Below, piece after piece: positions 1 to 7,959 of a stretch of DNA of 16,606 bases; positions within the stretch are counted from its first letter, which is position 1, and each line of letters opens with the position of its first letter. The notes below the pieces were generated by a model. It saw only the letters and a program-made list of their open reading frames with translations. It did not search any database and had not been told where the DNA came from. The DNA is from Treponema sp. (lineage in GTDB: Bacteria; Spirochaetota; Spirochaetia; Treponematales; Treponemataceae), in NCBI GenBank assembly GCA_017544745.1, contig JAFYDO010000131.1, positions 1-16,606 on the forward strand. Reading direction: 5' to 3'. A program made the translations under genes and the position numbers.

Positions 1-936
1 AGCAATAAAAATCATACCTGTAATGGAACCGTCCTTGCTTTGTAAAGGAGAATAGGTTGAATAATATTCAATGCCCCTGATTGTATTAAGTCCTCTGTAA
101 GGTTCTCCATCTTCAAGAACCTGATGAACAATTGCCTGATTATCAAGCGTTGTGCCAACAAGATCGTCGCCGAGTGTGGTAGCGCCACGGGAATTTCCCT
201 TAAATACTGTACATTCAACACCATAGTTTTCGTTAATTACAGTGGTGTAGGCATCTTCGCCGGCATCTGCAAGCTCATAACCGCTTACAATACAGCCAAG
301 AATTTCGTCTCCGTCGAATACAGGTGCAGAAGAAAGAATTGCGTATATCATGTCTCCAAAGCCCTGGAAGGCATAGCTCATCTCTCCGTCCAGCGCTTCC
401 CGTACAAAGGCATCGCTTACTCTTGAACCCGATTCTATACCATAACCGGCAAAGCAGAGCCCGTATTCATCAATAAAACATAAAAGATCAAGGCCTGCTC
501 GGTCCGCCATGTTTTCAAGAAAGGCATCCAGATTATCTGCATCCATGCCGCCAAAATCTTCAAGTGTAAAGATATCCTGAATGTTGTTTCCTCTGTACTG
601 AGTCGAGTTGTTTCCAAAATTAGCCCGTCTCATATCATCTTCTTCGTCTGCTTTCATAAAAAAGTTACGTGTAGAAGGTTCTATAGAAAGCATTTCGGAA
701 TAGCGGTCAAGGTTATCAAGCCAGTCATAAATCAAAAATTCTGCACCGGTAGCTGTGTTGTCAATTTCGTCTTCAAGGCTCGAAATCAGTTCATTATTTG
801 AAATTCTTAACGCAGTATAGGCTGTAATAAGAATACCCAGTATGCTGGCGCCGATTATCATTGCAGTAAGCTTAAATTTAAGTGAAATATTCTTGCGTGG
901 ATTTGATTCAAATCTGTCTAATTCCTTTTTTGCCAT
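1..936 (-). CDS. Cache-domain transmembrane sensor, probably methyl-accepting chemotaxis protein (N-terminal part, runs off window)
   Basis: Reading the complement from the ATG at 936-934 gives 312 open codons to the window edge, so the C-terminus is missing. The protein has a short basic cytoplasmic start (residues 1-22), one clear membrane segment at about 23-43 (LTAMIIGASILGILITAYTA), then a long acidic extracytoplasmic region. That region ends with GIEYYSTYSPLQSKDGSI followed by GMIFIA, a pattern typical of the end of Cache sensor domains in chemoreceptors. In the family a second membrane helix, a HAMP domain and a methyl-accepting signalling domain would follow, but none of these is inside the window. 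A kinase, GGDEF or phosphatase output is therefore also possible. A GAGG ribosome-binding site lies about 7 bases ahead of the ATG. The gene is divergent from the NSS transporter. The ligand cannot be read from the sequence. Confidence 0.75.
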   Translation of the reverse strand, partial: MAKKELDRFESNPRKNISLKFKLTAMIIGASILGILITAYTALRISNNELISSLEDEIDNTATGAEFLIYDWLDNLDRYSEMLSIEPSTRNFFMKADEEDDMRRANFGNNSTQYRGNNIQDIFTLEDFGGMDADNLDAFLENMADRAGLDLLCFIDEYGLCFAGYGIESGSRVSDAFVREALDGEMSYAFQGFGDMIYAILSSAPVFDGDEILGCIVSGYELADAGEDAYTTVINENYGVECTVFKGNSRGATTLGDDLVGTTLDNQAIVHQVLEDGEPYRGLNTIRGIEYYSTYSPLQSKDGSITGMIFIA

Positions 937-1000
937 AAGAATGCCTCATTAAAAAGAGATTTTATCATTTTATACCTATATATTGTAAATCATTTTTATA

Positions 1001-1020
1001 AAAAAGCAATAAAAAGCAAT
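1001..1020. repeat. Perfect tandem duplication of a 10-bp unit
   Basis: AAAAAGCAAT occurs twice back to back in the AT-rich spacer between the divergent sensor and transporter genes. It may only be replication slippage in an A-tract. No function is claimed. Confidence 0.6.
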
Positions 1021-1034
1021 AATTAATAAATCTA

Positions 1035-1063
1035 TTGAAAGTAGGAATGTTTCTATGTACAAT
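1035..1063 (+). promoter_or_regulatory. Sigma70-type promoter of the NSS transporter gene
   Basis: TTGAAA at 1035-1040 and TACAAT at 1058-1063 are separated by exactly 17 bases. Transcription would start near 1070. The AGGAG ribosome-binding site at 1087-1091 lies 7 bases ahead of the ATG at 1099. The promoter of the divergent sensor gene should lie in the same 162-bp spacer. On the minus strand TTTACA and GATAAA with a 17-base gap are visible, but this is weak. Confidence 0.7.
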
Positions 1064-1098
1064 AATGATATAAAAAAACTTTTTTCAGGAGTAAAAAA

Positions 1099-2514
1099 AT
1101 GGCTGAAGAAAAACAGAGAGAAACCCTGGGAAGCAGACTTGGATTTTTGCTGCTTTCTGCAGGTTGTGCAATCGGCTTGGGAAACGTATGGCGCTTTCCT
1201 TACATTACCGGAAAATACGGTGGAGCCGCATTTGTATTAATTTATCTGGTATTCCTTGTAATTCTTGGATTACCTGTAATGGTTTGTGAATTTTCTGTAG
1301 GACGTGCTTCTCAGAAGGGTGTTGCAAAGGCATTCCAGGAGCTCGAACCTGAAGGAACCAAATGGCACTGGTACGGTGGTTTTGCAATTGCAGGTAACTA
1401 CCTTCTTATGATGTTCTATACAGTAGTAAGCGGATGGTTCTTAAAATATTTCTTCCAGATGATCAGCGGACAGTTTGTTCATATGAACGCAGAACAGATT
1501 GGTGCAGCTTTTGGTGCAACTGTAGGTGATCCAAAAGGCCTTATCATGTGGATGATTGTTGTAATTGTAATCGGTTTTGGAGCATGTTTCCTTGGACTTC
1601 AGAAGGGTGTAGAAAACATCACTAAGGTCATGATGTCTGCTTTGTTCATCATCATGATTGGTCTTGTTATTTACGTTATCTTTATTCCAGGTTCTGGTGC
1701 AGGTTATAAATTCTATCTCAAGCCTGATTTTAAGGCCCTTGTTGCCGGAAACGGAGAAGGCGGTCACGGACTTTGGGATACAATCTATGCTGCTATGGGA
1801 CAGGCTTTCTTTACATTGTCTTTGGGTATTGGTTCTATGGAAATCTTTGGTTCTTACATCGGTAAGGACAACTCACTCAATGGCGAAGCTCTCCGCGTAA
1901 TTGGTCTTGATACTTTTGTTGCAATTGCAGCCGGATTAATCATTTTCCCTGCCTGTGCAGCCTTTGGTGTAGAACCAAGCTCAGGTGCCGGACTTGCCTT
2001 TGTTTCACTTCCTAACGTATTCAATTCTATGGGACCAGTTGCAGGACGTATTGTAGGTTCATTCTTCTTCCTCTTTATGTCATTTGCTGCTCTTTCTACA
2101 GTAATTGCCGTATTCGAAAACATCGTAGCATATCCAATGGATAAATATGGCTGGAGCCGCACAAAGTCTGTAATCGTAAACTTTGTTGCAATTCTCCTCC
2201 TTTCTATTCCTGCCGCTCTTGGTATGAACGTATGGTCTGGAGTTCATTTTGGTGCCCACATCGGCTCAATTGACGCTCTGGAAGACTTTATTGTAAGCCA
2301 GAACCTGCTTCCAATCGGTTCTTTACTGTTCCTTTGCTTCTGTATGCATAAAAAAGGCTGGGGCTGGGACGGATTTATTGCCGAAGCCGATGCCGGAAAG
2401 GGTCTTCGCTTCCCTAAACACAAGGTAATTCAGTTCTACCTCAAGTGGATTGCACCACTCATTATCCTGGTAGTATTCATCGCCGGATACTTCGATATTT
2501 TCGGAGCTAAGTAG
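1099..2514 (+). CDS. Sodium-dependent amino-acid transporter of the neurotransmitter:sodium symporter (NSS/SNF) family
   Basis: The 471-residue inner-membrane protein should couple Na+ entry to uptake of an amino acid. Helix 1 carries the family hallmark: AIGLGNVWRFPY at residues 24-35, with the unwound GLGN stretch that lines the substrate and sodium sites in LeuT and MhsT. TM6 shows AFFTLSLGIGSMEIFGSYI, matching the unwound helix 6 region. I count about 11 hydrophobic helices, with the last near 446-466. This matches the shorter 11-helix bacterial members (MhsT, Tyt1) rather than 12-helix LeuT. The AGGAG site at 1087-1091 fixes the ATG at 1099. A longer overlapping frame starting at 1055 is a shadow. 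The gene is monocistronic, with its own promoter and a terminator at 2544-2635. The substrate is not determinable by eye; aromatic or branched amino acids are known for relatives. Its position beside a Cache receptor hints at amino-acid sensing and uptake, but this is inference. Confidence 0.95.
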   Translation: MAEEKQRETLGSRLGFLLLSAGCAIGLGNVWRFPYITGKYGGAAFVLIYLVFLVILGLPVMVCEFSVGRASQKGVAKAFQELEPEGTKWHWYGGFAIAGNYLLMMFYTVVSGWFLKYFFQMISGQFVHMNAEQIGAAFGATVGDPKGLIMWMIVVIVIGFGACFLGLQKGVENITKVMMSALFIIMIGLVIYVIFIPGSGAGYKFYLKPDFKALVAGNGEGGHGLWDTIYAAMGQAFFTLSLGIGSMEIFGSYIGKDNSLNGEALRVIGLDTFVAIAAGLIIFPACAAFGVEPSSGAGLAFVSLPNVFNSMGPVAGRIVGSFFFLFMSFAALSTVIAVFENIVAYPMDKYGWSRTKSVIVNFVAILLLSIPAALGMNVWSGVHFGAHIGSIDALEDFIVSQNLLPIGSLLFLCFCMHKKGWGWDGFIAEADAGKGLRFPKHKVIQFYLKWIAPLIILVVFIAGYFDIFGAK

Positions 2515-2543
2515 TCTCCGGGATAGAAATCGAAGAATACACT

Positions 2544-2635
2544 AAAAAATCCTGACACGGAGCAGAAAATGCGCGAGGACAACATCATTTCCGTTGGCCG
2601 AGTACATTTTCTACGGGAGTGGCAGGATTTTTTTT
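2544..2635 (+). terminator. Long structured rho-independent terminator after the NSS transporter
   Basis: The outer arms 2544-2558 (AAAAAATCCTGACAC) and 2619-2633 (GTGGCAGGATTTTTT) pair over 15 positions with one mismatch and end in eight Ts (2628-2635). Inside the 60-base loop a second perfect 8-bp helix pairs AGAAAATG (2564-2571) with CATTTTCT (2605-2612). A third short helix, CAAC/GTTG, lies within that. It is much longer than a simple terminator hairpin. The A-run on the 5' side could let it also act on the opposite strand. Confidence 0.82.
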
Positions 2636-2654
2636 AAAGTATTCATATTTTTCT

Positions 2655-2684
2655 ATAGCGTAAAATCGATTAACGTTGTATAAT
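2655..2684 (+). promoter_or_regulatory. Probable promoter of the transglutaminase-like envelope protein unit
   Basis: A perfect TATAAT sits at 2679-2684, just downstream of the preceding terminator. The -35 region (around 2655-2661, ATAGCGT) is a poor match, so strength or activator dependence is unclear. The first gene has GGAGA at 2714-2718, 9 bases ahead of its ATG. Confidence 0.5.
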
Positions 2685-2727
2685 TAACAAAATATTATTT
2701 TAAAATATTCAATGGAGATTTTTATCT

Positions 2728-4605
2728 ATGAAAAAAACTCTGCTTTCTTTGATCTTGTTTACAGGCATCCTTGGTTCTTCTTTTGCCATTGACTTTTCGT
2801 TGAGGCTTAATCCGGGTGTTGCAATTCCTTTACAAGAATATTACAAACCTGCCTTTAATATAACTGCGCAGGGCGACGTTCAGCTCTTCGACTGGGTTAC
2901 AGCCGGTGTTGAAGGTGGTGTTCTTATGGAAACTCCAAAGAATTCCAGCTTCCCTGTAACTTTTATTTATGGTGGTCTTGGTGCCGGTGTTTACCATAAC
3001 ATCTTTTCACGTCTGTATGCTGGTGGTGGTGTAGGCTTTGGTGCTCATACCTATTTCTTCCAGGACGGAAATGAAAACAAAAAGGCTTCTGACCTTTACT
3101 GGCGTGGTTATGGTGAATTCGGTTTCCGCTTTAATCCAACTTTGACCTTGTCTTTGAACGGTGGTTATACATCATTCATGGTTAAGGGTTCTAAACCAGT
3201 TGTTTCTGGTCCTACTGTAGGACTTTCTCTTAAAATTAATTTCTCTACAAAGGGTTCTTCAAAGAATGCCTGCTATGCTACAATCCGTCAGGATGCAGAT
3301 GTTTATCCTCTGTTCATGCAGCTTTACAAGAATGACCCGGTTGCTACAATCGTTCTTACCAACGGTGAGTCAGCAGAAATCAGAAATGTTACCGTAAGTT
3401 TTACTGCCGGTAAATATACATCAAGTGCCCTTAAATCTGAACCAATTCCTCTTCTTAAGAAGATGCAGAATGCTACTGTAGACCTTACAGTTGACTTCTC
3501 TTCTGACCTGCTCAACTTTGCAGAAAACGGAATGATTTCGGGTAACCTCGTAATTGAATACGAGCTTTTGGGTAAAAAGAAGACAGCTATTCAGGGTATT
3601 TCACTTTCTGTATCTAACCGAAACTCTTACATCTGGGGCGACACAGAATCTCTCGCAGCTTATATCTCTCCAGATACCCCTGAAGTTCTTGAATATGCTA
3701 AGTATGTTGCTGGAATTGCCCGCAACGGTCTTTATTCTGGTATGAACCGCAACCTCCAGTTTGCTGCTACAATGTTTGATTCCCTCAAATCTTCTGGCAT
3801 TGTTTATTCCGGAGACCAGACAACTCCTTATGCAACCTTCCACCTTGATTCAGAACCAGACTACATTCAGTATCCTTTGCAGACAATGGACTTTAGCTCT
3901 GGTGACCTTGATGAACTTGGTATCCTTTATGCTTCATGTCTTGAATCTGTAGGTATTGGTACTGCCTTTATTCCAATGGAAGATGACTTCCTTATTCTTG
4001 TTGATACAGGCCTTAGACCAACAGCTGCTTCAAATCACTTTGCAGATACAGATACTCTTGTAATTACAGACGAAACAGTTTACTTTGCACTTTCTATGGC
4101 AGAGTTTGGTTCCGGCTTTACAAAGAGCCGTGCTAAGGGTTCTGAACTCATTGCAAAGATTAATTCAAGCGAAGATGCTTACTATGAGTTCATAGAAACA
4201 CATTATGCATGGAACAACTATCCACCTGCTATTTACACCGGTTATGGTGATGTTCTTGAAAAGCCAACACAGGCAACTGTAGAAGCTCTCTTTAAGGCTG
4301 CCGTAACAGATTATATCAACTCTGATCTTGCTGTTGTAATTAAGCGTGCCCGCGATTCTGGAGATTCTAACAGACTCGGTCTTGCTTATGTTCGCGCTGG
4401 TCAGTATACAAATGCTAAGAATGAATTTGCTAAGGCTGTTGCAAAGGGCAATGTTTCTGCTATGAACAACCTTGGTAACGTTTATATGATTGAAAAGAAT
4501 TATTCAGCTGCTGAAAAACAGTACAAACAAGTCCTTGCAATAGAGCCGAATAACCAGACTGCTTTAAGTGGTCTTGAAAATGTACGCTCAATGCTCGACG
4601 AATAG
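2728..4605 (+). CDS. Exported beta-barrel/transglutaminase-like protein with a degenerate active site and C-terminal TPR repeats
   Basis: 625 residues. A signal peptide occupies residues 1-20 (cleavage after SSFA). Residues 21-171 alternate Gly and aromatic residues (GGLGAGVYHNIF, LYAGGGVGFGAHTYFF) as in small outer-membrane beta-barrels, ending in GLSLKINF. An Ig-like beta-rich region follows (about 195-295). A transglutaminase-like fold then aligns with the next gene (YIQYPLQTMDFSSGDLDEL against FLQFPYQTLLYHGGDCDDL). Compared with that paralogue, the catalytic Cys is Leu394, the His is Asp420 and the Glu in WIPVE is Ser456. It is therefore probably a pseudoenzyme with a binding or scaffold role. 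About two TPR units occupy 548-612 (GNVYMIEKNYSAAEKQYKQV) and are absent from the paralogue. It is the first gene of a unit, with a spacing of only 11 bases to the next. Location (outer membrane with periplasmic domains) is inferred. Confidence 0.72.
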   Translation: MKKTLLSLILFTGILGSSFAIDFSLRLNPGVAIPLQEYYKPAFNITAQGDVQLFDWVTAGVEGGVLMETPKNSSFPVTFIYGGLGAGVYHNIFSRLYAGGGVGFGAHTYFFQDGNENKKASDLYWRGYGEFGFRFNPTLTLSLNGGYTSFMVKGSKPVVSGPTVGLSLKINFSTKGSSKNACYATIRQDADVYPLFMQLYKNDPVATIVLTNGESAEIRNVTVSFTAGKYTSSALKSEPIPLLKKMQNATVDLTVDFSSDLLNFAENGMISGNLVIEYELLGKKKTAIQGISLSVSNRNSYIWGDTESLAAYISPDTPEVLEYAKYVAGIARNGLYSGMNRNLQFAATMFDSLKSSGIVYSGDQTTPYATFHLDSEPDYIQYPLQTMDFSSGDLDELGILYASCLESVGIGTAFIPMEDDFLILVDTGLRPTAASNHFADTDTLVITDETVYFALSMAEFGSGFTKSRAKGSELIAKINSSEDAYYEFIETHYAWNNYPPAIYTGYGDVLEKPTQATVEALFKAAVTDYINSDLAVVIKRARDSGDSNRLGLAYVRAGQYTNAKNEFAKAVAKGNVSAMNNLGNVYMIEKNYSAAEKQYKQVLAIEPNNQTALSGLENVRSMLDE

Positions 4606-4616
4606 GGGGAGTTTTT

Positions 4617-6191
4617 ATGAAGCGCTTTAAGGGTCTTTCCTTAACATTTATACTTGCCCTTGCTCTGGCTGTTGTACCTGCAAAGCTTTCTGCGGCAGAG
4701 TTCTCTTTCAGAGTTATGCCATCTTACGATTTTGCCATTAAATCGTCCTTTAAGAATGTTTTGGGTGGTACGGTTTCTTTTGACCTTAGCCCTCTTACAG
4801 TCCGCGGACGCGATGAAATTTACTTTTCTGTACAGGCAAGCCCAATATTTCTTATGGCTCCTAACGTAAAGACTGTAAACTTCTTCGATTTTGGTGGTGC
4901 TGCGGGTTACAACTTCCGTATAAATGACCGTTTTGCTGTTGCTGCAGAATTGCACTTAGGCGGATGGTCGTTCCCAAAGAATACAGAAATGAACCTTGAA
5001 GCAGCAAGTGGTATTTCTTTTGGAGCAAGGCTTTTGGGAAATTACTACATTTCTCCAATTCTTAAAGCCGGTATTTTTGCAGGCTACAAGAACTATTACT
5101 ACAAGCCAGAGCCATTTCTTCAGTCTGTAGAACTTGGTATTGGACTTTCTATAAACCTTACAAAGAGCCTTTTTGGTTCTTCTGGTGTAAAGACCGAAAA
5201 CTTTGAAACAGCTCCGTTATTCCCTGTATTCTATGCTCACTATGATAACAACAGCTTTGGTACAATTTCGTTCACTAACATAGAAAAGAATGATATTACC
5301 GATATTGAAATCTCTGTTTATATTGAACAGTTTATGTCGGTTCCAAAGGTTGTTGCAAACTATGACCGCATCAAGCCGGGTGAAGAATTCTCTGCAGATC
5401 TTACTGCCTTCTTAAACGAAAGCATTATGAACCAGATGCAGAATCAGCTTACTGATGCGCTCGTAACTGTAGAATACAAGAGCCTTGGTCAGAAGAGCAG
5501 CTTTGAAAGCCGCTTCTTTATGCAGACTCTTACACGTAACTCAATGTCATGGGAAGATGACCGCCGTGCAGCCGCTTTTGTTTCTGCAAAAGATGGTGCT
5601 ATCCAGCGCTTCTCACGACAGATTACACTTGCGCTCAAAGATAAGATTGCTTCTACATCAAGCGTAAATTATCTTTATGCACGTGCAGTATTCGAAGTAT
5701 TTAAGTCTTACGGTATCAACTACGTAATTGACCCAACCAGTGTATTCTCAACATCAGATACTGTTGCAGTAGACTTCCTCCAGTTCCCATATCAGACTTT
5801 GCTCTATCATGGTGGTGACTGTGACGACTTGTCTATCTTAAACTGTTCTCTTATGGAATCACTTGGTGTTGCTACTGCATTCATTACAATTCCTGGCCAT
5901 ATCTACATGGCTTATGATTCAGGACTTACTGCTGCCGAAGCCGACCGTGTTTACGGAAAAGGTAAGTACATTGAACAGGATGGAAAGGTTTGGATTCCGG
6001 TAGAAATTACTGTTCCTCAGGATAACTTTGACCTTGCATTAAAGCTTGGTATGCGCCAGTGGAACAAATATGCCGATGACCACAAGCTCATTCCTATTCA
6101 CGAAGCATGGGAAGAGTTTAAACCGGTTACGGTTCCAGAATCTGATATTAGCGTACAGTTCCCTAAGAACGCTCTTAAGAGCATAAAGTAG
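4617..6191 (+). CDS. Exported beta-barrel/transglutaminase-like protein with an intact Cys-His-Glu site
   Basis: 524 residues, a tandem paralogue of the preceding gene. A signal peptide covers residues 1-26 (cleavage after KLSA). A barrel-like domain spans about 28-182 (FFDFGGAAGYNFRINDRFAV and similar strands, ending GLGLSIN-type). An Ig-like region spans about 195-300. The transglutaminase-like domain spans about 345-475. The visible candidate catalytic residues are Cys402 in HGGDCDDLS, His428 in PGHIYMAYD and Glu463 in WIPVE, in the order seen in the papain-like transglutaminase superfamily. Bacterial members act as proteases, amidases or crosslinkers, and the sequence does not tell which. 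There is no TPR. A GGGGGAG ribosome-binding site overlaps the previous stop region. The small gene at 6214 follows after 22 bases. Substrate and exact location are unknown. A peptidoglycan or envelope-protein target is a guess. Confidence 0.76.
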   Translation: MKRFKGLSLTFILALALAVVPAKLSAAEFSFRVMPSYDFAIKSSFKNVLGGTVSFDLSPLTVRGRDEIYFSVQASPIFLMAPNVKTVNFFDFGGAAGYNFRINDRFAVAAELHLGGWSFPKNTEMNLEAASGISFGARLLGNYYISPILKAGIFAGYKNYYYKPEPFLQSVELGIGLSINLTKSLFGSSGVKTENFETAPLFPVFYAHYDNNSFGTISFTNIEKNDITDIEISVYIEQFMSVPKVVANYDRIKPGEEFSADLTAFLNESIMNQMQNQLTDALVTVEYKSLGQKSSFESRFFMQTLTRNSMSWEDDRRAAAFVSAKDGAIQRFSRQITLALKDKIASTSSVNYLYARAVFEVFKSYGINYVIDPTSVFSTSDTVAVDFLQFPYQTLLYHGGDCDDLSILNCSLMESLGVATAFITIPGHIYMAYDSGLTAAEADRVYGKGKYIEQDGKVWIPVEITVPQDNFDLALKLGMRQWNKYADDHKLIPIHEAWEEFKPVTVPESDISVQFPKNALKSIK

Positions 6192-6213
6192 GAACTTCTT
6201 ACAGGGGCGTAAT

Positions 6214-6765
6214 ATGCCGGGTAAACAGACAAAATCTGTACAACAGGTTATAAACAGGTTTTCTAAAAAGTTTACCCGCGCAAACGCCAATTCTCCAGAA
6301 ATTTTAGATCAGGTTAATCCCGTTTCTCAATTACACGGTGCGCAGGAACAAATACAGGAGTATGAGGACCAGCGCATTCAGTCTATTAAAAAGCAGTTTG
6401 CAGATTTTATGACCCCGATTACTCAGGAAATTGAACAGGATGAACAGAATCTTGTAAAGGCCTATAATCTGTATTGTCAGCTGGAAGAATTAAACAGTAC
6501 TGCTGGAGATTCACTAACACATCTGCGCGATTTTTCGCTTGCAAGTCCTTTGTGCAAAAAAGTTGAATACACAAGCGGCGAACTTTTCTTATACCTTAAA
6601 ATCTGGTTTTTAACAGTCACACCCGATGCAAAATATGTACCGGATCTTACGTACATAACTGCAGCCTCTGGTTCTACCTGTGTGCTTACCTTTGTAGAAA
6701 AAGAGATGTGGCATCCTTCTATTGCAGAAAAAGAAATTATGCAGGCAGTTCAGCAGAACGACTAA
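6214..6765 (+). CDS. Conserved-looking hypothetical cytoplasmic protein with coiled-coil segment
   Basis: 183 residues that I do not recognise. There is no signal peptide or membrane helix. The first 30 residues are basic (KSVQQVINRFSKKFTRANA). Residues 40-95 are rich in Gln, Glu and Ile/Leu and look helical or coiled-coil (EQIQEYEDQRIQSIKKQF). The C-terminal half looks mixed alpha/beta with aromatic strands (ELFLYLKIWFLTVTP). AGGGG at 6203-6207 supports the ATG at 6214. It follows the transglutaminase-like gene by 22 bases on the same strand, so it is probably co-transcribed and may serve the same envelope function. Its stop codon overlaps the galK stop on the opposite strand. Codon use matches its neighbours. 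Confidence 0.75.
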   Translation: MPGKQTKSVQQVINRFSKKFTRANANSPEILDQVNPVSQLHGAQEQIQEYEDQRIQSIKKQFADFMTPITQEIEQDEQNLVKAYNLYCQLEELNSTAGDSLTHLRDFSLASPLCKKVEYTSGELFLYLKIWFLTVTPDAKYVPDLTYITAASGSTCVLTFVEKEMWHPSIAEKEIMQAVQQND

Positions 6766-7958
6766 AGTCTTGCAACTCCGTCTCCGGTTTTACAAACAAA
6801 AAATCCAGCTTTATAACCTATTGCTGTAAGATAGGCTTTTTGAACATTATTTATAAACTCATCTATTGAATCTTTATGAACAAGTGCAATTGCACAGCCG
6901 CCAAAACCTGCACCTGTCATTCTAGCTCCAAGACAGCCATTTTGTTTTTGCGCAGCTTCTGCCAGAGTATCCAGCTCAATTCCGGTAACTTCGTAATCTT
7001 CCTTGAGGGACTGGTGGCTCTGGTTTAAAAGAAGCCCCAGCTTTGCAAGATTTCCTTCCTTGAGTGTATTTGCTGCATCAATAACGCGCTGGTTTTCGGC
7101 AATACAGTGCTTTGCTCTTTTATTTAATACAGGGTCTGTAATAAGTGCGCTGTATTCTTGCCATTGTTCCGGTGTAAGCTGGCACAGGGCAGAAATCTTA
7201 ACTCCGTTATCATTAAGAATCTTAAGGGCCTGCTCGCATTGACCGCGGCGCTCGTTGTATTTTGAATCTGCAAGCTTTCGAACCTTGTTTGTGTTCATAA
7301 CAACAAAGCTGTAATCTCCAAGCTCAAGCGGAATATATTCATATTCAAGTGTGTTACAGTCCAAAAGCTCTGCATAATTCTTTTTTCCGGTGCTGATTAT
7401 GAACTGGTCCATAATTCCGCATTTTACGTTCATAAAATTATGCTCGCTCATCTGACCAAGCTTTGCAATTTCTATACGGTTAAGGTCAAATCCAAAGGTA
7501 TCTATTACAGCGTATGCAAATCCGCATTCAAGCGCAGAAGAGGAAGAAATGCCGCCGCCTGCCGGAATATTGGAAGCCATAAGGATTTCAAAACCCGAGT
7601 CCAGCTTAAAACCGCGTTCCTTGAGCTGCTGCAAAATACCATTGAGGTAATTTGCGTAATCATTGCTTTTTTCGTAGGTAAAGGTCTGGTTTATATCAAA
7701 TTCGTAGCTGCCCGGAAACCTTACATCATTGTATAAAATCTTATTATCGCTGCGCTTTCTAATTGCTATATAAAGATAACGGTTTATGCTGGCAGGAAAA
7801 ACCTTGCCCCCGTTGTAGTCTATATGTTCACCAATAATATTAATTCTGGCAGGAGAAGAGTAGAGTCCTACAAGGGACGGGTCGCCGCCATAAAGCTTTA
7901 TAAAAGCATCTTTGAGCTCTTGTGGTGTATATTCTCTTGCAGTTAAACTGTCTGTCAT
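6762..7958 (-). CDS. galK: Galactokinase
   Basis: The 398-residue cytoplasmic GHMP kinase phosphorylates alpha-D-galactose with ATP to galactose-1-phosphate, the first committed step of the Leloir pathway. Three signatures are visible. The galactokinase motif GEHIDYNGG is at residues 43-51; many homologues have Thr where this has Ile46. The ATP-binding loop PAGGGISSSSA is at 132-142. The C-terminal GHMP motif RMTGAGFGGCAIALV is near the end. Asp184 in CGIMDQF matches the catalytic Asp of characterised galactokinases. Length fits the family. The ATG at 7958-7956 lies one base beyond the galT stop, with GGAG inside the galT end as ribosome-binding site, so translation is probably coupled to galT. 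The stop codon (TAG, 6764-6762) overlaps the stop of the convergent gene. There is no room for a terminator between them. Confidence 0.97.
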   Translation of the reverse strand: MTDSLTAREYTPQELKDAFIKLYGGDPSLVGLYSSPARINIIGEHIDYNGGKVFPASINRYLYIAIRKRSDNKILYNDVRFPGSYEFDINQTFTYEKSNDYANYLNGILQQLKERGFKLDSGFEILMASNIPAGGGISSSSALECGFAYAVIDTFGFDLNRIEIAKLGQMSEHNFMNVKCGIMDQFIISTGKKNYAELLDCNTLEYEYIPLELGDYSFVVMNTNKVRKLADSKYNERRGQCEQALKILNDNGVKISALCQLTPEQWQEYSALITDPVLNKRAKHCIAENQRVIDAANTLKEGNLAKLGLLLNQSHQSLKEDYEVTGIELDTLAEAAQKQNGCLGARMTGAGFGGCAIALVHKDSIDEFINNVQKAYLTAIGYKAGFFVCKTGDGVARL

Positions 7959-7959
7959 T

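Noticed and set aside
1441..1767. Minus-strand open frames inside the transporter and other genes (for example 1441-1767, 12985-13464, 14850-15287)
   Set aside because: They lie wholly or mostly within well-supported genes, lack family features and ribosome-binding sites, and have low-complexity compositions typical of antisense shadows.
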